Positions 44,178 through 53,047 of a DNA stretch of 64,000 nucleotides are shown piece by piece (the first letter of the stretch is position 1; the number at the start of each line of letters is the position of its first letter). Origin of the DNA: CAVOKN01 sp963696505. Its GTDB lineage: Bacteria; Pseudomonadota; Gammaproteobacteria; Burkholderiales; Rhodocyclaceae. Made by a program: the position numbers and the translations under genes. The DNA lies in NCBI GenBank assembly GCA_963696505.1, contig CAVOKN010000011.1, positions 161,823-225,822 on the forward strand. Reading direction: 5' to 3'. The notes under the pieces are model-generated. The model searched no databases. It was not told the origin of the DNA and saw only the letters and a program-made list of their open reading frames with translations.

Positions 44178-45326
44178 ATGCCGATCGCTTCTTCTGCCCT
44201 TTTTGCCCTTGCAATGGCGCTGGTGCTCTGCGCCTGCACCGCCAAGCCGGAGGAGAAGAAAGGGGCCGCAGCGCCCCCCACCCAGATCACCGCCACCCAG
44301 AGCAGGCTGGTGACCCTGGAGGTGCGCGAGGACACCCTGGGCACGCTGGAGGCGGTGATCGATCCGACGCTGCGCGCCGAGGTGGCGGGCCGGGTGGTGA
44401 AGGTCATGGCGCGGCCCGGGGACCGCGTGAAGCAGGGCCAGCCGGTGGTCCTGCTGGACGAGCGCGATGCCGCGATCCAGAACCGCTCCGAAGCTGCCGA
44501 GGTGCGCCGTCTGCAATCGCTGCTGGCGCAGCAGGAGCGGCTGGTGCAACGGCAGGACGACCTGGTGCAGCGCGGCTTCGTCTCGCGCAATGTTTCCGAC
44601 GACGCCCGCGCCCAGCGCGACGCGCTGCGCGAGCAACTGGCCGCGGCCCGCGCGCGGGCGGAGGCGGCGGCGACCGGGCTGACCCGTACCCGCGTCACCT
44701 CGCCCATCGACGGCGCGATCGAGGTCCAGATCGTCGCAACCGGCGACTACGTCAAGGTCGGCGATCCGCTGCTGCGCATGGTGTCCAACCGGCGGTTGCG
44801 CGCCCATCTGCCGTTTCCCGAGACGGCCGCGGCGCGGATGCGTCCCGGGCTTGCCGTTCGCATACGCTCGCCGCAGAACCCGGGGAGCGTGGTCGAGGGC
44901 GTGATCGACGACCTGCGCCCCACGGTGAGCGAGGGCAGCCGCGCGCTGGACGTCATCGCCCGTTTCGACAACCCGGGGCAACTGCTCTCCGGCGGCACCG
45001 TGGACGCCTCGGTGGTCGTCGACACCAAGCGCGGCGTGGTGATGGTGCCGGAGCAGAGCGTGGTGTTGCGCCCGGCGGGCAAGGTGGTCTATGCCGTGAA
45101 CGAGGGCAAGGTCGAACAGCGGGTGGTGGAGACCGGCGTCAAGCAGGACGGCATGGTGGAGATCGTGCGTGGCCTGGCGGGCGACGTGACGGTGGCGCTG
45201 GACGGCGCGGGTTTCCTCAGCGACGGGGCGGCGGTGTCGGTGCGGGAGAAGGGCTCACCGCAGAAGCGCGAAGGCGCAGAGGGGCGCAAAGGTGAAAAAC
45301 CATCCGCGCCGTCTTCCGGGAACTGA
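44178..45326 (+). CDS. RND efflux periplasmic adaptor lipoprotein
   Basis: Membrane fusion protein of 382 residues. The signal peptide ends in a lipobox, ALVLCAC, so the mature protein is lipid-anchored. The barrel-sandwich/lipoyl half VAGRVVKVMARPGDRVKQGQPVVLLDE precedes a coiled-coil hairpin (about 105-165) and RVTSPIDGAIEVQIVATGDYV. It bridges the RND pump encoded next to an outer-membrane channel that is not in the window. The last ~25 residues (KREGAEGRKGEKPS) are encoded by an interspersed repeat at 45255-45310, so the natural C-terminus was probably replaced by repeat insertion. The TGA stop forms part of the recurrent 9-mer. Confidence 0.88.
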   Translation: MPIASSALFALAMALVLCACTAKPEEKKGAAAPPTQITATQSRLVTLEVREDTLGTLEAVIDPTLRAEVAGRVVKVMARPGDRVKQGQPVVLLDERDAAIQNRSEAAEVRRLQSLLAQQERLVQRQDDLVQRGFVSRNVSDDARAQRDALREQLAAARARAEAAATGLTRTRVTSPIDGAIEVQIVATGDYVKVGDPLLRMVSNRRLRAHLPFPETAAARMRPGLAVRIRSPQNPGSVVEGVIDDLRPTVSEGSRALDVIARFDNPGQLLSGGTVDASVVVDTKRGVVMVPEQSVVLRPAGKVVYAVNEGKVEQRVVETGVKQDGMVEIVRGLAGDVTVALDGAGFLSDGAAVSVREKGSPQKREGAEGRKGEKPSAPSSGN

Positions 45327-45375
45327 CTTTCCGATGGTAATGACCACGGATGCCTTTCTCTGCGCCCTTGCGGTA
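45255..45375. repeat. Inverted repeat spanning the adaptor stop codon
   Basis: The left arm, GCAGAAGCGCGAAGGCGCAG and following bases (45260-45290), is roughly complementary to the right arm TGCCTTTCTCTGCGCCCTTG and flank (45350-45370). This GCGCAAAGG/CCTTTGCGC-type palindrome is a common interspersed element. It contributes codons to the end of the adaptor gene and separates it from the pump gene. Confidence 0.5.
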
Positions 45376-45386
45376 AATCGCACTCC

Positions 45387-48300
45387 ATGAACCTCCCCGA
45401 ACTGTCGATCAAGCGCCACGTTCTGGCGTGGATGCTGAGCGGGGTGCTGGTGCTGTTCGGCATCATCTCCTACCAGCGCATCGGCATGGATCGCTACCCC
45501 TACATCGAGTTTCCGGTGATCTCGATCACCACGGCGCTGCGCGGCGCCAACCCGGATATCGTCGATGCCAGCATCACCAACCTGATCGAATCCACGGTCA
45601 ATTCGGTGCCGGGCATCGAGCATATCCAATCGACATCGTCGCCGGGCGTCTCGGTGATCGCCATCACCTTCGCCCTGGAGAAGAAGATCGACGTCGCCTT
45701 CAACGAGGTCCAGGCCAAGGTCAACCAGGTGCTGCGGCGGCTGCCGGACGACACCGATCCGCCGGTGGTGGCCAAGGTGGAGACCAACGCCCAGCCCATC
45801 ATGTGGCTGGCGCTCCAGGGCGACCGCACCCAGCAGCAGCTCAACCAGTACGCCGCCAACGTGGTGAAGAAGCGGCTGGAGACCATAGCCGGCGTCGGCG
45901 AGGTGCGCCTCGGCGGGCGCCGCGACCGCACCATCCGTGTCAATCTCAGGCCCGACCGCATGGCGGCCTTCGGCATCACGGCGCAGGACATCGACCAGGC
46001 CTTCGGCCGCGAGCACGTCCAGTTGGCCGGCGGCTTCATCGTCGGGCAGACGACGGAGAGCCTGGTCAAGCTCGATCTCGAGTTCCACAAGGTGGACGAA
46101 CTGAAGCGCATGATCGTCGGCTACCGCGACCGCGCCGCGATCCGTTTGCAGGACATCGCCGAGGTCGAGGACGGCCTTTCCGACTACCGCCAGCTCGCGC
46201 GCTTCAACGGCAAGACCACCATCGGCCTGGGGATGGTCAAGGTGGCCAACACCAACACCGTGGCGATCATCGACCGCATCCTGGAGCGGCTGGAAGACGA
46301 GATCCGGCCGCAACTGCCGCCCGGCATGACGATCAGCGTTGTCTCCAACGATGCGGTGTTCATCCTGGAGATCGTCGATTCGCTCAAGCAGCATCTGGTG
46401 GAAGGCACGCTGCTCGCCTCGCTGGTGGTGTGGTTCTTCCTGCGTTCGCTGCGCTCGACACTGATCATCGCGCTGGCAATCCCGGTGTCGCTGATGGGCG
46501 CCATCGCGGTGATCTACTTCGCCGGCTACACGCTCAACTCCATGACCATGCTGGCGCTGCTGCTGCTGATCGGGGTGGTGGTTGATGACGCGATCGTGGT
46601 CTTGGAGAACATCTACCGGCACCGCGAGGAACTGGACTCCGACCCCCTTACCGCGGCGGTGAACGGGTCGAACGAGGTGGTGTTCGCGGTGATTGCCGCC
46701 ACCCTTGCGCTGGTTTCTATCTTCGCCCCGGTGATCTTCCTCTCCGGCATCATCGGCCAGTTCTTCCGCTCCTTCGCCGTGGTGGTGAGCTTCGGCGTGC
46801 TGGTGTCTCTGTTCGTCTCGCTGACCCTCACGCCCATGCTGTGCTCGCGCTACCTCGACGTGTCGCCGCGCCACGGGCGCGTCTTTCACCTCTTCGACCG
46901 CATGTTCGCCGGGCTGGACCGCGCCTACGCCTACCTGCTCGACCGGGCACTGACCCACCGCTGGTGGGTGGTGCTGATCACGCTGCTGGTGGTCGCCTCC
47001 AGCGCCTTCTTCTTCATCAACCTCGGCAAGACCTTCGTGCCGGACCAGGACGAGGGGCGTTTCCTCGTTTACCTGCGCACGCCCCTGGGATCGAGCATCG
47101 ACTACACCGACGCGCGCCTGCGGGAGGTCGAGGCGATCCTCGACCGCCACAAGGAGATCCGCACCGAGTTTGCGCTCATCGGCCTGGGCAGCGCGGGCCA
47201 GGTGAACCAGGGCACGGTGGTGGTGCGCATGGCGCCGCGGGAGGAGCGCAGCCGCAGCCAGCAGCAGGTGTTGCCGGAGATCCGCAAGGAACTGGCGCAG
47301 ATCGCCGGCGCCCGCGCCTTCGCTGCGCCCTATCCGCTGGTGCAGGGTCAGCGCGGCGAGCCGCTGCAGTTCGTGCTGGCGGGGGACAATCTTCAGGAAG
47401 TGGGACGGCTCACCCGCGAGCTTCAGGCGCGGCTCGCCGGCCAGCCTGGGCTGGGACGCATCGACACCGACCTGCAGCTCGACCTGCCCCAGCTCGTGTT
47501 CCAGCCCGACCGCCTGCGCATCGCCGACGCCGGGCTGACTTCCGCCGATGTGGCGCTGGCGGTGAACATGCTCACCGGCGGCGTGGACATCGCCAAGTTC
47601 AACGACGAACCGGGGGACGGCCAGCGCTATGACATACGCGTCAAGGCGCGGGACGGCGAGTTCGCCCAGGCGGCCGACCTTGCCAAGATCTACCTGCGCA
47701 ACCGCGATGGGGATCTGGTGCGCCTGGACTCGGTGGCGAGCTTCCGCGAGGCCCTCGGGCCGGCGGTGATCGGTCGCTTCGACCTGCAATACTCCGCCAC
47801 CTTCTATGCCACCCCGAGCATGCCTCTGGGCGAGGCGGTCAGCCTGGTGCGCGAGGCAGCGCAGGAGATCATGCCCGTCGGCTACCAGCTCAAGTTGATC
47901 GGCCAGGCGGAGGAATTCGCCAAGACCCAACGCTACATGGTGTTCACCTTCGCGCTGGCGCTGGTGCTGCTCTACATGGTGCTCGCCAGCCAGTTCAATT
48001 CCTTCCTCCAGCCCGCCATCGTCATGCTGGCCCAGCCGCTCGCCATCGTCGGCGGCGTGGCGGCGCTGTGGGCCTTCGGCCAGACGCTCAACATCTATTC
48101 GATGATCGGGCTGGTGCTGCTGATCGGGCTGGTGGCGAAGAACTCGATCCTGCTGGTCGATCTCACCAACCAGCGCCGCACCCAGGGCATGGCAGTGGAC
48201 GCGGCGTTGCGCAACGCCTGCCCGATCCGCATGCGCCCGGTGCTGATGACCTCGGCCACCGTCATCCTGGCACTGACTCCTGCCGCGCTCGGCCTCGGCG

Positions 48301-48428
48301 CCGGCGCCGAAACCAATCAGCCCCTGTCCATCGCGGTGATCGGCGGCATGATCTCCTCGACGCTGCTCACGCTGGTGGTGGTGCCGGCGGTATATTCACT
48401 CCTGGAGTCGCGGCGCAAGCGCGGCTGA
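45387..48428 (+). CDS. RND multidrug efflux pump (AcrB/HAE1 family)
   Basis: Inner-membrane proton-driven exporter of 1013 residues with two repeats, each with six helices and a large periplasmic loop. It begins MNLPELSIKRHVLAWMLSGVLVLFG. The porter start is RIGMDRYPYIEFPVISITT. The paired Asp of helix 4 lies in LLIGVVVDDAIVVLENIYRHRE. The second half shows LVLLYMVLASQFNSFLQPAIVMLAQPLAIVGG and VLLIGLVAKNSILLVDLTNQ. It works with the adaptor 60 bases upstream, in one operon. No outer-membrane factor follows: a repeat array begins just after the stop. Confidence 0.92.
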   Translation: MNLPELSIKRHVLAWMLSGVLVLFGIISYQRIGMDRYPYIEFPVISITTALRGANPDIVDASITNLIESTVNSVPGIEHIQSTSSPGVSVIAITFALEKKIDVAFNEVQAKVNQVLRRLPDDTDPPVVAKVETNAQPIMWLALQGDRTQQQLNQYAANVVKKRLETIAGVGEVRLGGRRDRTIRVNLRPDRMAAFGITAQDIDQAFGREHVQLAGGFIVGQTTESLVKLDLEFHKVDELKRMIVGYRDRAAIRLQDIAEVEDGLSDYRQLARFNGKTTIGLGMVKVANTNTVAIIDRILERLEDEIRPQLPPGMTISVVSNDAVFILEIVDSLKQHLVEGTLLASLVVWFFLRSLRSTLIIALAIPVSLMGAIAVIYFAGYTLNSMTMLALLLLIGVVVDDAIVVLENIYRHREELDSDPLTAAVNGSNEVVFAVIAATLALVSIFAPVIFLSGIIGQFFRSFAVVVSFGVLVSLFVSLTLTPMLCSRYLDVSPRHGRVFHLFDRMFAGLDRAYAYLLDRALTHRWWVVLITLLVVASSAFFFINLGKTFVPDQDEGRFLVYLRTPLGSSIDYTDARLREVEAILDRHKEIRTEFALIGLGSAGQVNQGTVVVRMAPREERSRSQQQVLPEIRKELAQIAGARAFAAPYPLVQGQRGEPLQFVLAGDNLQEVGRLTRELQARLAGQPGLGRIDTDLQLDLPQLVFQPDRLRIADAGLTSADVALAVNMLTGGVDIAKFNDEPGDGQRYDIRVKARDGEFAQAADLAKIYLRNRDGDLVRLDSVASFREALGPAVIGRFDLQYSATFYATPSMPLGEAVSLVREAAQEIMPVGYQLKLIGQAEEFAKTQRYMVFTFALALVLLYMVLASQFNSFLQPAIVMLAQPLAIVGGVAALWAFGQTLNIYSMIGLVLLIGLVAKNSILLVDLTNQRRTQGMAVDAALRNACPIRMRPVLMTSATVILALTPAALGLGAGAETNQPLSIAVIGGMISSTLLTLVVVPAVYSLLESRRKRG

Positions 48429-48451
48429 CGGCCACGCCACGCCCCAAAGCT

Positions 48452-48710
48452 CGTGCGCACCAGTCGTTGGCCCGGCGCGCGTGGCGCGGCCTACGCGGGC
48501 GGCAAAACCCGTGGTGGGACGTAGGGTGCGGCGTGCGCACCATCGTTGGCCCGGCGCGCATGGCGCGCCCTACGGGGCGGCAAATACCGTGGAGTGTCGT
48601 AGGGTGCGCCGCGCGCACCAGTCGTTGGTCCGGCGCGCATGGCGCGCCCTACGCGGGCGGCAAAACCCGTGGTGTGTCGTAGGGTGCGCCGTGCGCACCA
48701 GTCGTTGCTC
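48452..48710. repeat. Tandem ~80-bp repeat, about 3.3 copies
   Basis: Three full units of about 80 bases and a partial fourth lie between the RND pump and srkA. Each unit starts CGTGCGCACCAGTCGTTG, contains a GGCGCGCATGGCGCGCC-type palindrome and ends GTAGGGTGCG. Units differ by a few bases. The same core is the palindromic repeat seen at 17097-17152. No coding is convincing here. Confidence 0.8.
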
Positions 48711-48727
48711 GATGGCCGAACCGAAAG

Positions 48728-49726
48728 TCAGCCCGCCCAGAGCGGCGGCTCGTCCATCAGCGCGATCTGCTCGCGCAGTTCGAGGATGCGCTCCTCCCAG
48801 TAGCGCTGGGTGTTGAACCAGGGGAAGGCGGCGGGGAAGGCCGGGTCGTGCCAGCGCCGCGCGATCCAGGCGGCATAGTGCATGAGGCGCAGCGTGCGCA
48901 GGCCTTCGATCAGGTACAACTCGCGCGAGTCGAATTCGTGGAAGTCCTCGTAGCCCGCCAGCAGGTCGGCCAACTGGCTCACCCGCTCCTCGCGCTCGCC
49001 CGACAGCAGCATCCACAGATCCTGCACCGCCGGCCCCATGCGGCTGTCGTCGAAATCGACGAAGTGGGGTCCGGTGTCGGTCGCGCCTTCGCTCCACAGC
49101 ACGTTGCCCAGATGGCAGTCGCCATGCAGCCGGATCTGCGCGACCTTGCCGGCGCGCTCGAAGCAGCGCCGCACGCCGTCCAGCGCCTGGGCCGACACGC
49201 CGCGATAGACCTCGGCGATGTCTGCCGGCAGGAAGCCGTGGGCGATCAGATAGTCGCGCGGCTCTTCGCCGAAGCTGACGATGTCCAGGGTGGGCCGCTC
49301 GCGGTAGGCAACGAGCGCGCCCACCGCGTGGATGCGGCCGATGAAGCGTCCCATCCATTCGCGGGTGTCGCGCCGGTCCAACTCAGGCGCACGGCCGCCC
49401 TGGCGGCGGAAGACGGCAAAGCGGAATCCCTTGTGGCGATGCAGCGTCGTTTCACCGAAAGTCAGTGCCGGGACAGCGGGTATCTCACGCTCTGCCAGCT
49501 CGGCGACGAAGGCGTGCTCCTCGAGGATGGCCGCATCGCTCCAGCGGTCCGGCCGATAGAACTTGGCCACCAGCGGCGCAGCGTCGTCGATGCCGATCTG
49601 ATAGACGCGATTTTCGTAGCTGTTGAGCGCCAGCAGGCGGCCGTCGGCACGCAGGCCCAGGCTTTCCACCGCATCCAGCATGCAGTCCGGCGTGAGACCG
49701 GCATAGGGTTCGAGGGGGGCGCTCAT
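48728..49726 (-). CDS. srkA: Stress response kinase A (RdoA/YihE)
   Basis: Cytosolic Ser/Thr kinase of 332 residues in the aminoglycoside-phosphotransferase fold. It counters programmed death pathways under envelope or oxidative stress in E. coli. The core is LNSYENRVYQIG (nucleotide loop), PLVAKFYRPDRW (Lys), the catalytic loop RLHGDCHLGNVLW and the metal loop FVDFDDSRMGPAVQDLW. The start at 49726 (MSAPLEPYAGL) matches family length. One 9-mer copy lies inside (49457-49465) and another at the 3' end (48723-48731). Confidence 0.87.
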   Translation of the reverse strand: MSAPLEPYAGLTPDCMLDAVESLGLRADGRLLALNSYENRVYQIGIDDAAPLVAKFYRPDRWSDAAILEEHAFVAELAEREIPAVPALTFGETTLHRHKGFRFAVFRRQGGRAPELDRRDTREWMGRFIGRIHAVGALVAYRERPTLDIVSFGEEPRDYLIAHGFLPADIAEVYRGVSAQALDGVRRCFERAGKVAQIRLHGDCHLGNVLWSEGATDTGPHFVDFDDSRMGPAVQDLWMLLSGEREERVSQLADLLAGYEDFHEFDSRELYLIEGLRTLRLMHYAAWIARRWHDPAFPAAFPWFNTQRYWEERILELREQIALMDEPPLWAG

Positions 49727-49795
49727 CGCTGCGGGCGCTCGCATCCGGCCCGGACCAAGGCCGCCGGGTGCTTGCAGATCGATTCGGGATACACG

Positions 49796-49861
49796 GTCAA
49801 CGAGTGGGTCAATGAGTGGTCAATGAGTGTTCAATGAGTGGTCAACGAGTGCCAACGAGTC
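49796..49861. repeat. Short tandem repeat (GTCAATGAGTG-like)
   Basis: About six imperfect copies of an 11-13-base unit (GTCAATGAGTG, GTCAACGAGTG, TTCAATGAGTG) lie upstream of srkA and downstream of the chromate genes. No gene is present between 49727 and 49964. The array is low-complexity and likely prone to length change. Confidence 0.75.
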
Positions 49862-49964
49862 ATGGTGGGCAATACCCTACACCGGAGCGAGCGGATCCGT
49901 CATCCGGGAGCGGTCTGTTGTGCGCCGTCGAGCGCTGTACGGCCAATGGAGATCTCTGTCGGCA

Positions 49965-50420
49965 TCACTTTGACCCAGGCAGGCGCGCAATCGTTTTCAG
50001 CGGCGTATCGGCACACCAGGCGTAGAGCGCGTCGTAGATCACCATGCCGTGCCTGAGCATCTCGTGGTCGTCGGCGAAATTGAGTGAGAGGCCCTTCGAG
50101 ATGGCAAGAAGGCCGGCGGCTTCCCTGGCCAGATGAGGCGCGTCGCAGTCGGCTGCACGGACGATCAGTGCCAGCCTGTCGAGTGCCGCATCGTGCAGCG
50201 CGTACTTGGCGATGAAGGCGTCGAAGCTGCATCGGTCGCCATGGTGGCCGAGTTCGACGCCGGGGACGTCGTAGGGAATCGCGCCGGTTTCGGCGGCGAC
50301 TTTCATCACCTCACCCGCCGGCACATAGAGTAACTCGGGATTTGCGTTAACGAAGCGCGTCACCAGCCAGGGGCAGGCGATGCGGTCGATCTTGGGGCGT
50401 TCGCGGGTGACCCACTTCAT
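49965..50420 (-). CDS. ChrB-like C-terminal domain protein
   Basis: Protein of 151 residues with the ChrB C-domain pattern. TRERPKIDRIACPWLVTRFVNANPELLYVP is followed by GAIPYDVPGVELGHHGDRCSFDAFIAKY. Then LALIVRAADCDAPHLAREAAGLLAISKGLSLNF and YDALYAWC follow. Stand-alone versions of this domain often accompany chrA. It may bind metal or chromate, or regulate the operon. Its ATG overlaps the rhodanese stop (ATGA), so it is last in the chrB-chrA-rhodanese-chrB2 operon. Confidence 0.8.
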   Translation of the reverse strand: MKWVTRERPKIDRIACPWLVTRFVNANPELLYVPAGEVMKVAAETGAIPYDVPGVELGHHGDRCSFDAFIAKYALHDAALDRLALIVRAADCDAPHLAREAAGLLAISKGLSLNFADDHEMLRHGMVIYDALYAWCADTPLKTIARLPGSK

Positions 50421-50725
50421 TTTCCGGCCACCTCGCCGCCGGCGGCCTTCCAGGCTTCGATGCCGCCTTCGATGAATCCGGCATCGAGTCCCAGGGACCG
50501 CAGCGTGTCCGCCACGCTGTTGGAGACCGATCCGCCGCGCGCGCAGTAGAGCACGACCGCCTTGTTCCTGGGCAGGGCGCCGGCCCAGTCGCCGATCTTC
50601 TCCGGGTCGTGCCGGACCGCGCCGGGAATCCGCTCGTTGGACGCGTCCCGGTTGGCGGCACGGCGCACGTCGATCAGGTGTTTGCCGGCGAGCGCAAGAT
50701 CGGCGGGATTGATGCTGCGTTCCAT
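50417..50725 (-). CDS. Rhodanese-domain protein
   Basis: Single-domain sulfurtransferase of 102 residues. It starts MERSINPADLALAGKHLIDVRR and has the active-site loop VVLYCARGGSVSNS with the catalytic Cys, then LDAGFIEGGIEAWKAAGGEV. A strong GAGGAG site precedes the ATG. It lies between chrA and the ChrB-like gene and overlaps the latter by four bases. A role in handling thiol damage from chromate is inferred. Confidence 0.85.
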   Translation of the reverse strand: MERSINPADLALAGKHLIDVRRAANRDASNERIPGAVRHDPEKIGDWAGALPRNKAVVLYCARGGSVSNSVADTLRSLGLDAGFIEGGIEAWKAAGGEVAGK

Positions 50726-50738
50726 GCTCAGGCTCCTC

Positions 50739-52082
50739 TCAACCGGCGAAGGACAGCGCGAGGCCCAGCAGGGCACAGACGCCGATCACTCTCATGACAT
50801 CCTGCTTGTACTTCCACAGGGCGAGAAAGGCGGCGATGGCGACGATCACCGGCAGCCATTCGAAGGGCGGGGCGAAGGGATGGGCCTCCGTCGCCTTCGG
50901 CCAGAAGGTGTGCCAGGCGAAGAACACGGCGAGATTGAGGATCACGCCGACCACCGCGGCGGTGATGGCGGTGAGCGGCGCGGTGAACTTCAGTTCGTTG
51001 CGCGTGGCTTCGACCAGGGGCCCGCCGGCGATGATGAACAGGAAACTCGGCAGGAAGGTGAAGAAGGTGGCCGCCGCCGCGCCGGCCACGCCCGCCGCGA
51101 TCGGGTCGGCGAAGACCTGCTTGGTCACGCCGCCGATGTAGCCCACCCAGGTGACGACCATGATCAGCGGACCCGGCGTGGTTTCGCCCAGTGCCAGGCC
51201 GTCCATCATCTGCGGGCCGGTGAGCCAGGTGTAATGTTCCACCGCCCCCTGATAGACGTAGGGCAGCACGGCATAGGCACCGCCGATGGTGAGGAAGGCC
51301 GCACCGGTGAAGAACTCGCCCATGTCCCGCAGCGTCGGCGAGCCGGCGACCAGCGCCATTGCCGCAATCCAGATCAGCAGGAAGGCCGCGAGCGTGGCGA
51401 TCAGCTTGCCCCAACGGAAGGCGGCATGGGCCGGAGGCGGCGTGTGATCGTCGATGATCGCCGGCCCATAGGACTTGTTCGAGCTGCCGTGGCCGCCGCC
51501 GCCCTTGAACTTGGCGGGTGCGATCCTGCCGCCCAGGGAGCCGAGGATGGCGGCGGCGAGCACGATCCACGGGAAATCGATCTTGAAGAAGAAGATGCCG
51601 ACGAAGGCCAGCGCGGCGATGCCGCCCAGGACGCCGTTCTTGATCGCTTTCGAGCCGATGCGCCAGGCGGCGAACAGCACCACCGCGACCACCGCCGGCT
51701 TGATGCCATAGAAGATGCCCTGCACCAGCGGCACGTCGCCGAAACCGAGGTAGATCGCGGCGAGCGCCGAAAGCAGCACGAAGGCGGGCAGGAAGAACAG
51801 CACCCCGGCGACGACGGCGCCGCCGATGCCGTGCATCAGCCATGCGATGTAGATGGCGAGCTGTATCGCTTCCGGCCCCGGCAGCAGCATGCAGTAGTTG
51901 AGCGCGTGCAGGAAACGGTGTTCGGAGATCCAGCGGCGCTTCTCCACCAGCTCATGGTGCATCATCGCGATCTGCCCGGCCGGTCCGCCGAAGCTGATGA
52001 AGCCCAGCTTCAGCCAGTAGGGGAACGCTTCCCCCAGCGTCGGGGAGGGGGGTGGTGCCGCGGCAACGGCGGTGTCAGTCAT
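50739..52082 (-). CDS. chrA: Chromate transporter ChrA (long form)
   Basis: Inner-membrane chromate exporter of 447 residues with two homologous CHR domains. The N-terminal domain has PYWLKLGFISFGGPAGQIAMMHHELVEKRRWIS and LNYCMLLPGPEAIQLAIYIAWLMHG. The C-terminal domain has MGEFFTGAAFLTIGGAYAVLPYVYQGAVEHYTWL and DGLALGETTPGPLIMVVTWVGYIGG. A cytosolic linker near residue 200 is His/Gly-rich (KGGGGHGSSNKSYG). Its start overlaps the chrB end by 8 bases. It exports chromate taken up by sulfate transporters. Confidence 0.92.
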   Translation of the reverse strand: MTDTAVAAAPPPSPTLGEAFPYWLKLGFISFGGPAGQIAMMHHELVEKRRWISEHRFLHALNYCMLLPGPEAIQLAIYIAWLMHGIGGAVVAGVLFFLPAFVLLSALAAIYLGFGDVPLVQGIFYGIKPAVVAVVLFAAWRIGSKAIKNGVLGGIAALAFVGIFFFKIDFPWIVLAAAILGSLGGRIAPAKFKGGGGHGSSNKSYGPAIIDDHTPPPAHAAFRWGKLIATLAAFLLIWIAAMALVAGSPTLRDMGEFFTGAAFLTIGGAYAVLPYVYQGAVEHYTWLTGPQMMDGLALGETTPGPLIMVVTWVGYIGGVTKQVFADPIAAGVAGAAAATFFTFLPSFLFIIAGGPLVEATRNELKFTAPLTAITAAVVGVILNLAVFFAWHTFWPKATEAHPFAPPFEWLPVIVAIAAFLALWKYKQDVMRVIGVCALLGLALSFAG

Positions 52083-52972
52083 GGGCGTTCTCCAGTCGAT
52101 ATTTCGCATAAAGGTTGTCGAACAGGCGGCCGGCATCGAGCAGCAGTTCGTCGTCGTTTCTGGCCGTGACACGGGCACCCGCCAGCACCGCCGCTATGCC
52201 CGCCGCTTCCGGCGCCGGGATGCCCCCGACATCGAGGAAATGCACGATGGCGGCGATCCGGGCGAGCGCCGGGTCGGCGTCGAGGCCGAAGCTCGCCGCC
52301 AGCACCTCGAAGGTGACGAGGCCGCCGACGTGGGTGAATGCCGCGCCGTCGAAATCGAATCCAAGCGCCTTCTTTGGGCAGCGCTTGGGGTCGGCGAGCC
52401 AGACGAAGCGCGCCGCGCGGTCGATGAAGCGTGCGATCAGCCAGGACGAGGCCATGCGATCGACCCACAGCTTCTTGCGGGTCGCCCAGGTCCGCCCCTG
52501 AAAGTCAGCGCTCGCGAGACGGCGGATCCTGCCCGCCACGCTCGCCGGTTCGCCGTTCGCCCGCGCTTCCAGCGCGGTCAGTGCTTCCTCGGCCTGGCGC
52601 CTCGCCTCGCCTGGATAGAAGTCGATGGCGGACAGGGCGGCAAAATCGCGCCGCAGGGCGCGCAGGGCCTTGGCATCGCCGACGTCCGCAGCCCGAATCG
52701 ACCTGAGCAGGACGGCGTATTCCTCGCGCCTGTCGAACAGGGCGACGAGTCGCAGGCGCTGCGTCTTCTTCCCGCGCGTCGAGAAGAAAAATCTCCGCCG
52801 TGCCTTCGGCGCTTCTCACGTCGGCGGCGACCTGCTCCAGGGTGCTCGCGTTCTGAGGAGACTCCGGAAGCACATACACCCCGTCGCGCAGCGTCGCGCT
52901 GCCCAGGCCGCGCAGGTTCCTCCAGACGCGCATGCGGGCGGCGGACTGCCTGGTGGCGAGCGTGATGAACAA
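52075..52972 (-). CDS. chrB: Chromate resistance regulator ChrB, frameshifted
   Basis: Chromate-responsive regulator normally of ~300 residues. The N-terminal winged-helix part reads LATRQSAARMRVWRNLRGLGSATLRDGVYVLPE and ends SAEGTAEIFLLDAR. At about 52773-52780 the frame breaks. The other frame continues GKKTQRLRLVALFDRREEY, then RRLASADFQGRTWATRKKLWVDRMASSWLIARFIDR and FDFDGAAFTHVGGLVTFEVLAASFGL to the stop at 52075. A single-base indel explains it. If real, the repressor is inactive and the operon may be constitutive. The start is unclear: TTG 52972 or a nearby CTG, with no ATG. Confidence 0.8.
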
Positions 52973-52998
52973 AGCCAGGAAGTTCAGAGGGTGGCCTT

Positions 52999-53047
52999 GA
53001 TACAGGTTGAAAATGTAGATGCTATCACATCAGTGTTCACCTATATC
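52999..53047. promoter_or_regulatory. Candidate operator upstream of chrB
   Basis: An imperfect inverted repeat, GATACAGGTTGAA (52999-53011) against TTCACCTATATC (53036-53047), sits just upstream of chrB in an A/T-rich patch. Position and symmetry suit a ChrB-type operator. The arms differ by a one-base gap and one mismatch. Confidence 0.35.

Noticed and set aside
42258..44981. A 907-codon minus-strand frame spanning the EAL-CZB and adaptor genes
   Set aside because: Only its last 181 codons (the GNAT protein) are real. The rest is antisense to two recognised genes and has no family features.
45255..47930. A continuous 891-codon minus-strand reading frame opposite the RND pump
   Set aside because: It is the antisense of a clear AcrB-type gene. 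Long antisense frames are expected at this G+C. Its product is His/Arg/Gln-rich with no domain.
48452..48710. Possible CRISPR array
   Set aside because: The units are almost identical along their whole ~80 bases, with no variable spacers, and no cas genes are nearby. It is a tandem repeat.
49796..49861. Possible iteron-type replication origin
   Set aside because: The copies are imperfect. No rep/parA gene, DnaA boxes or A/T-rich unwinding region is seen nearby.
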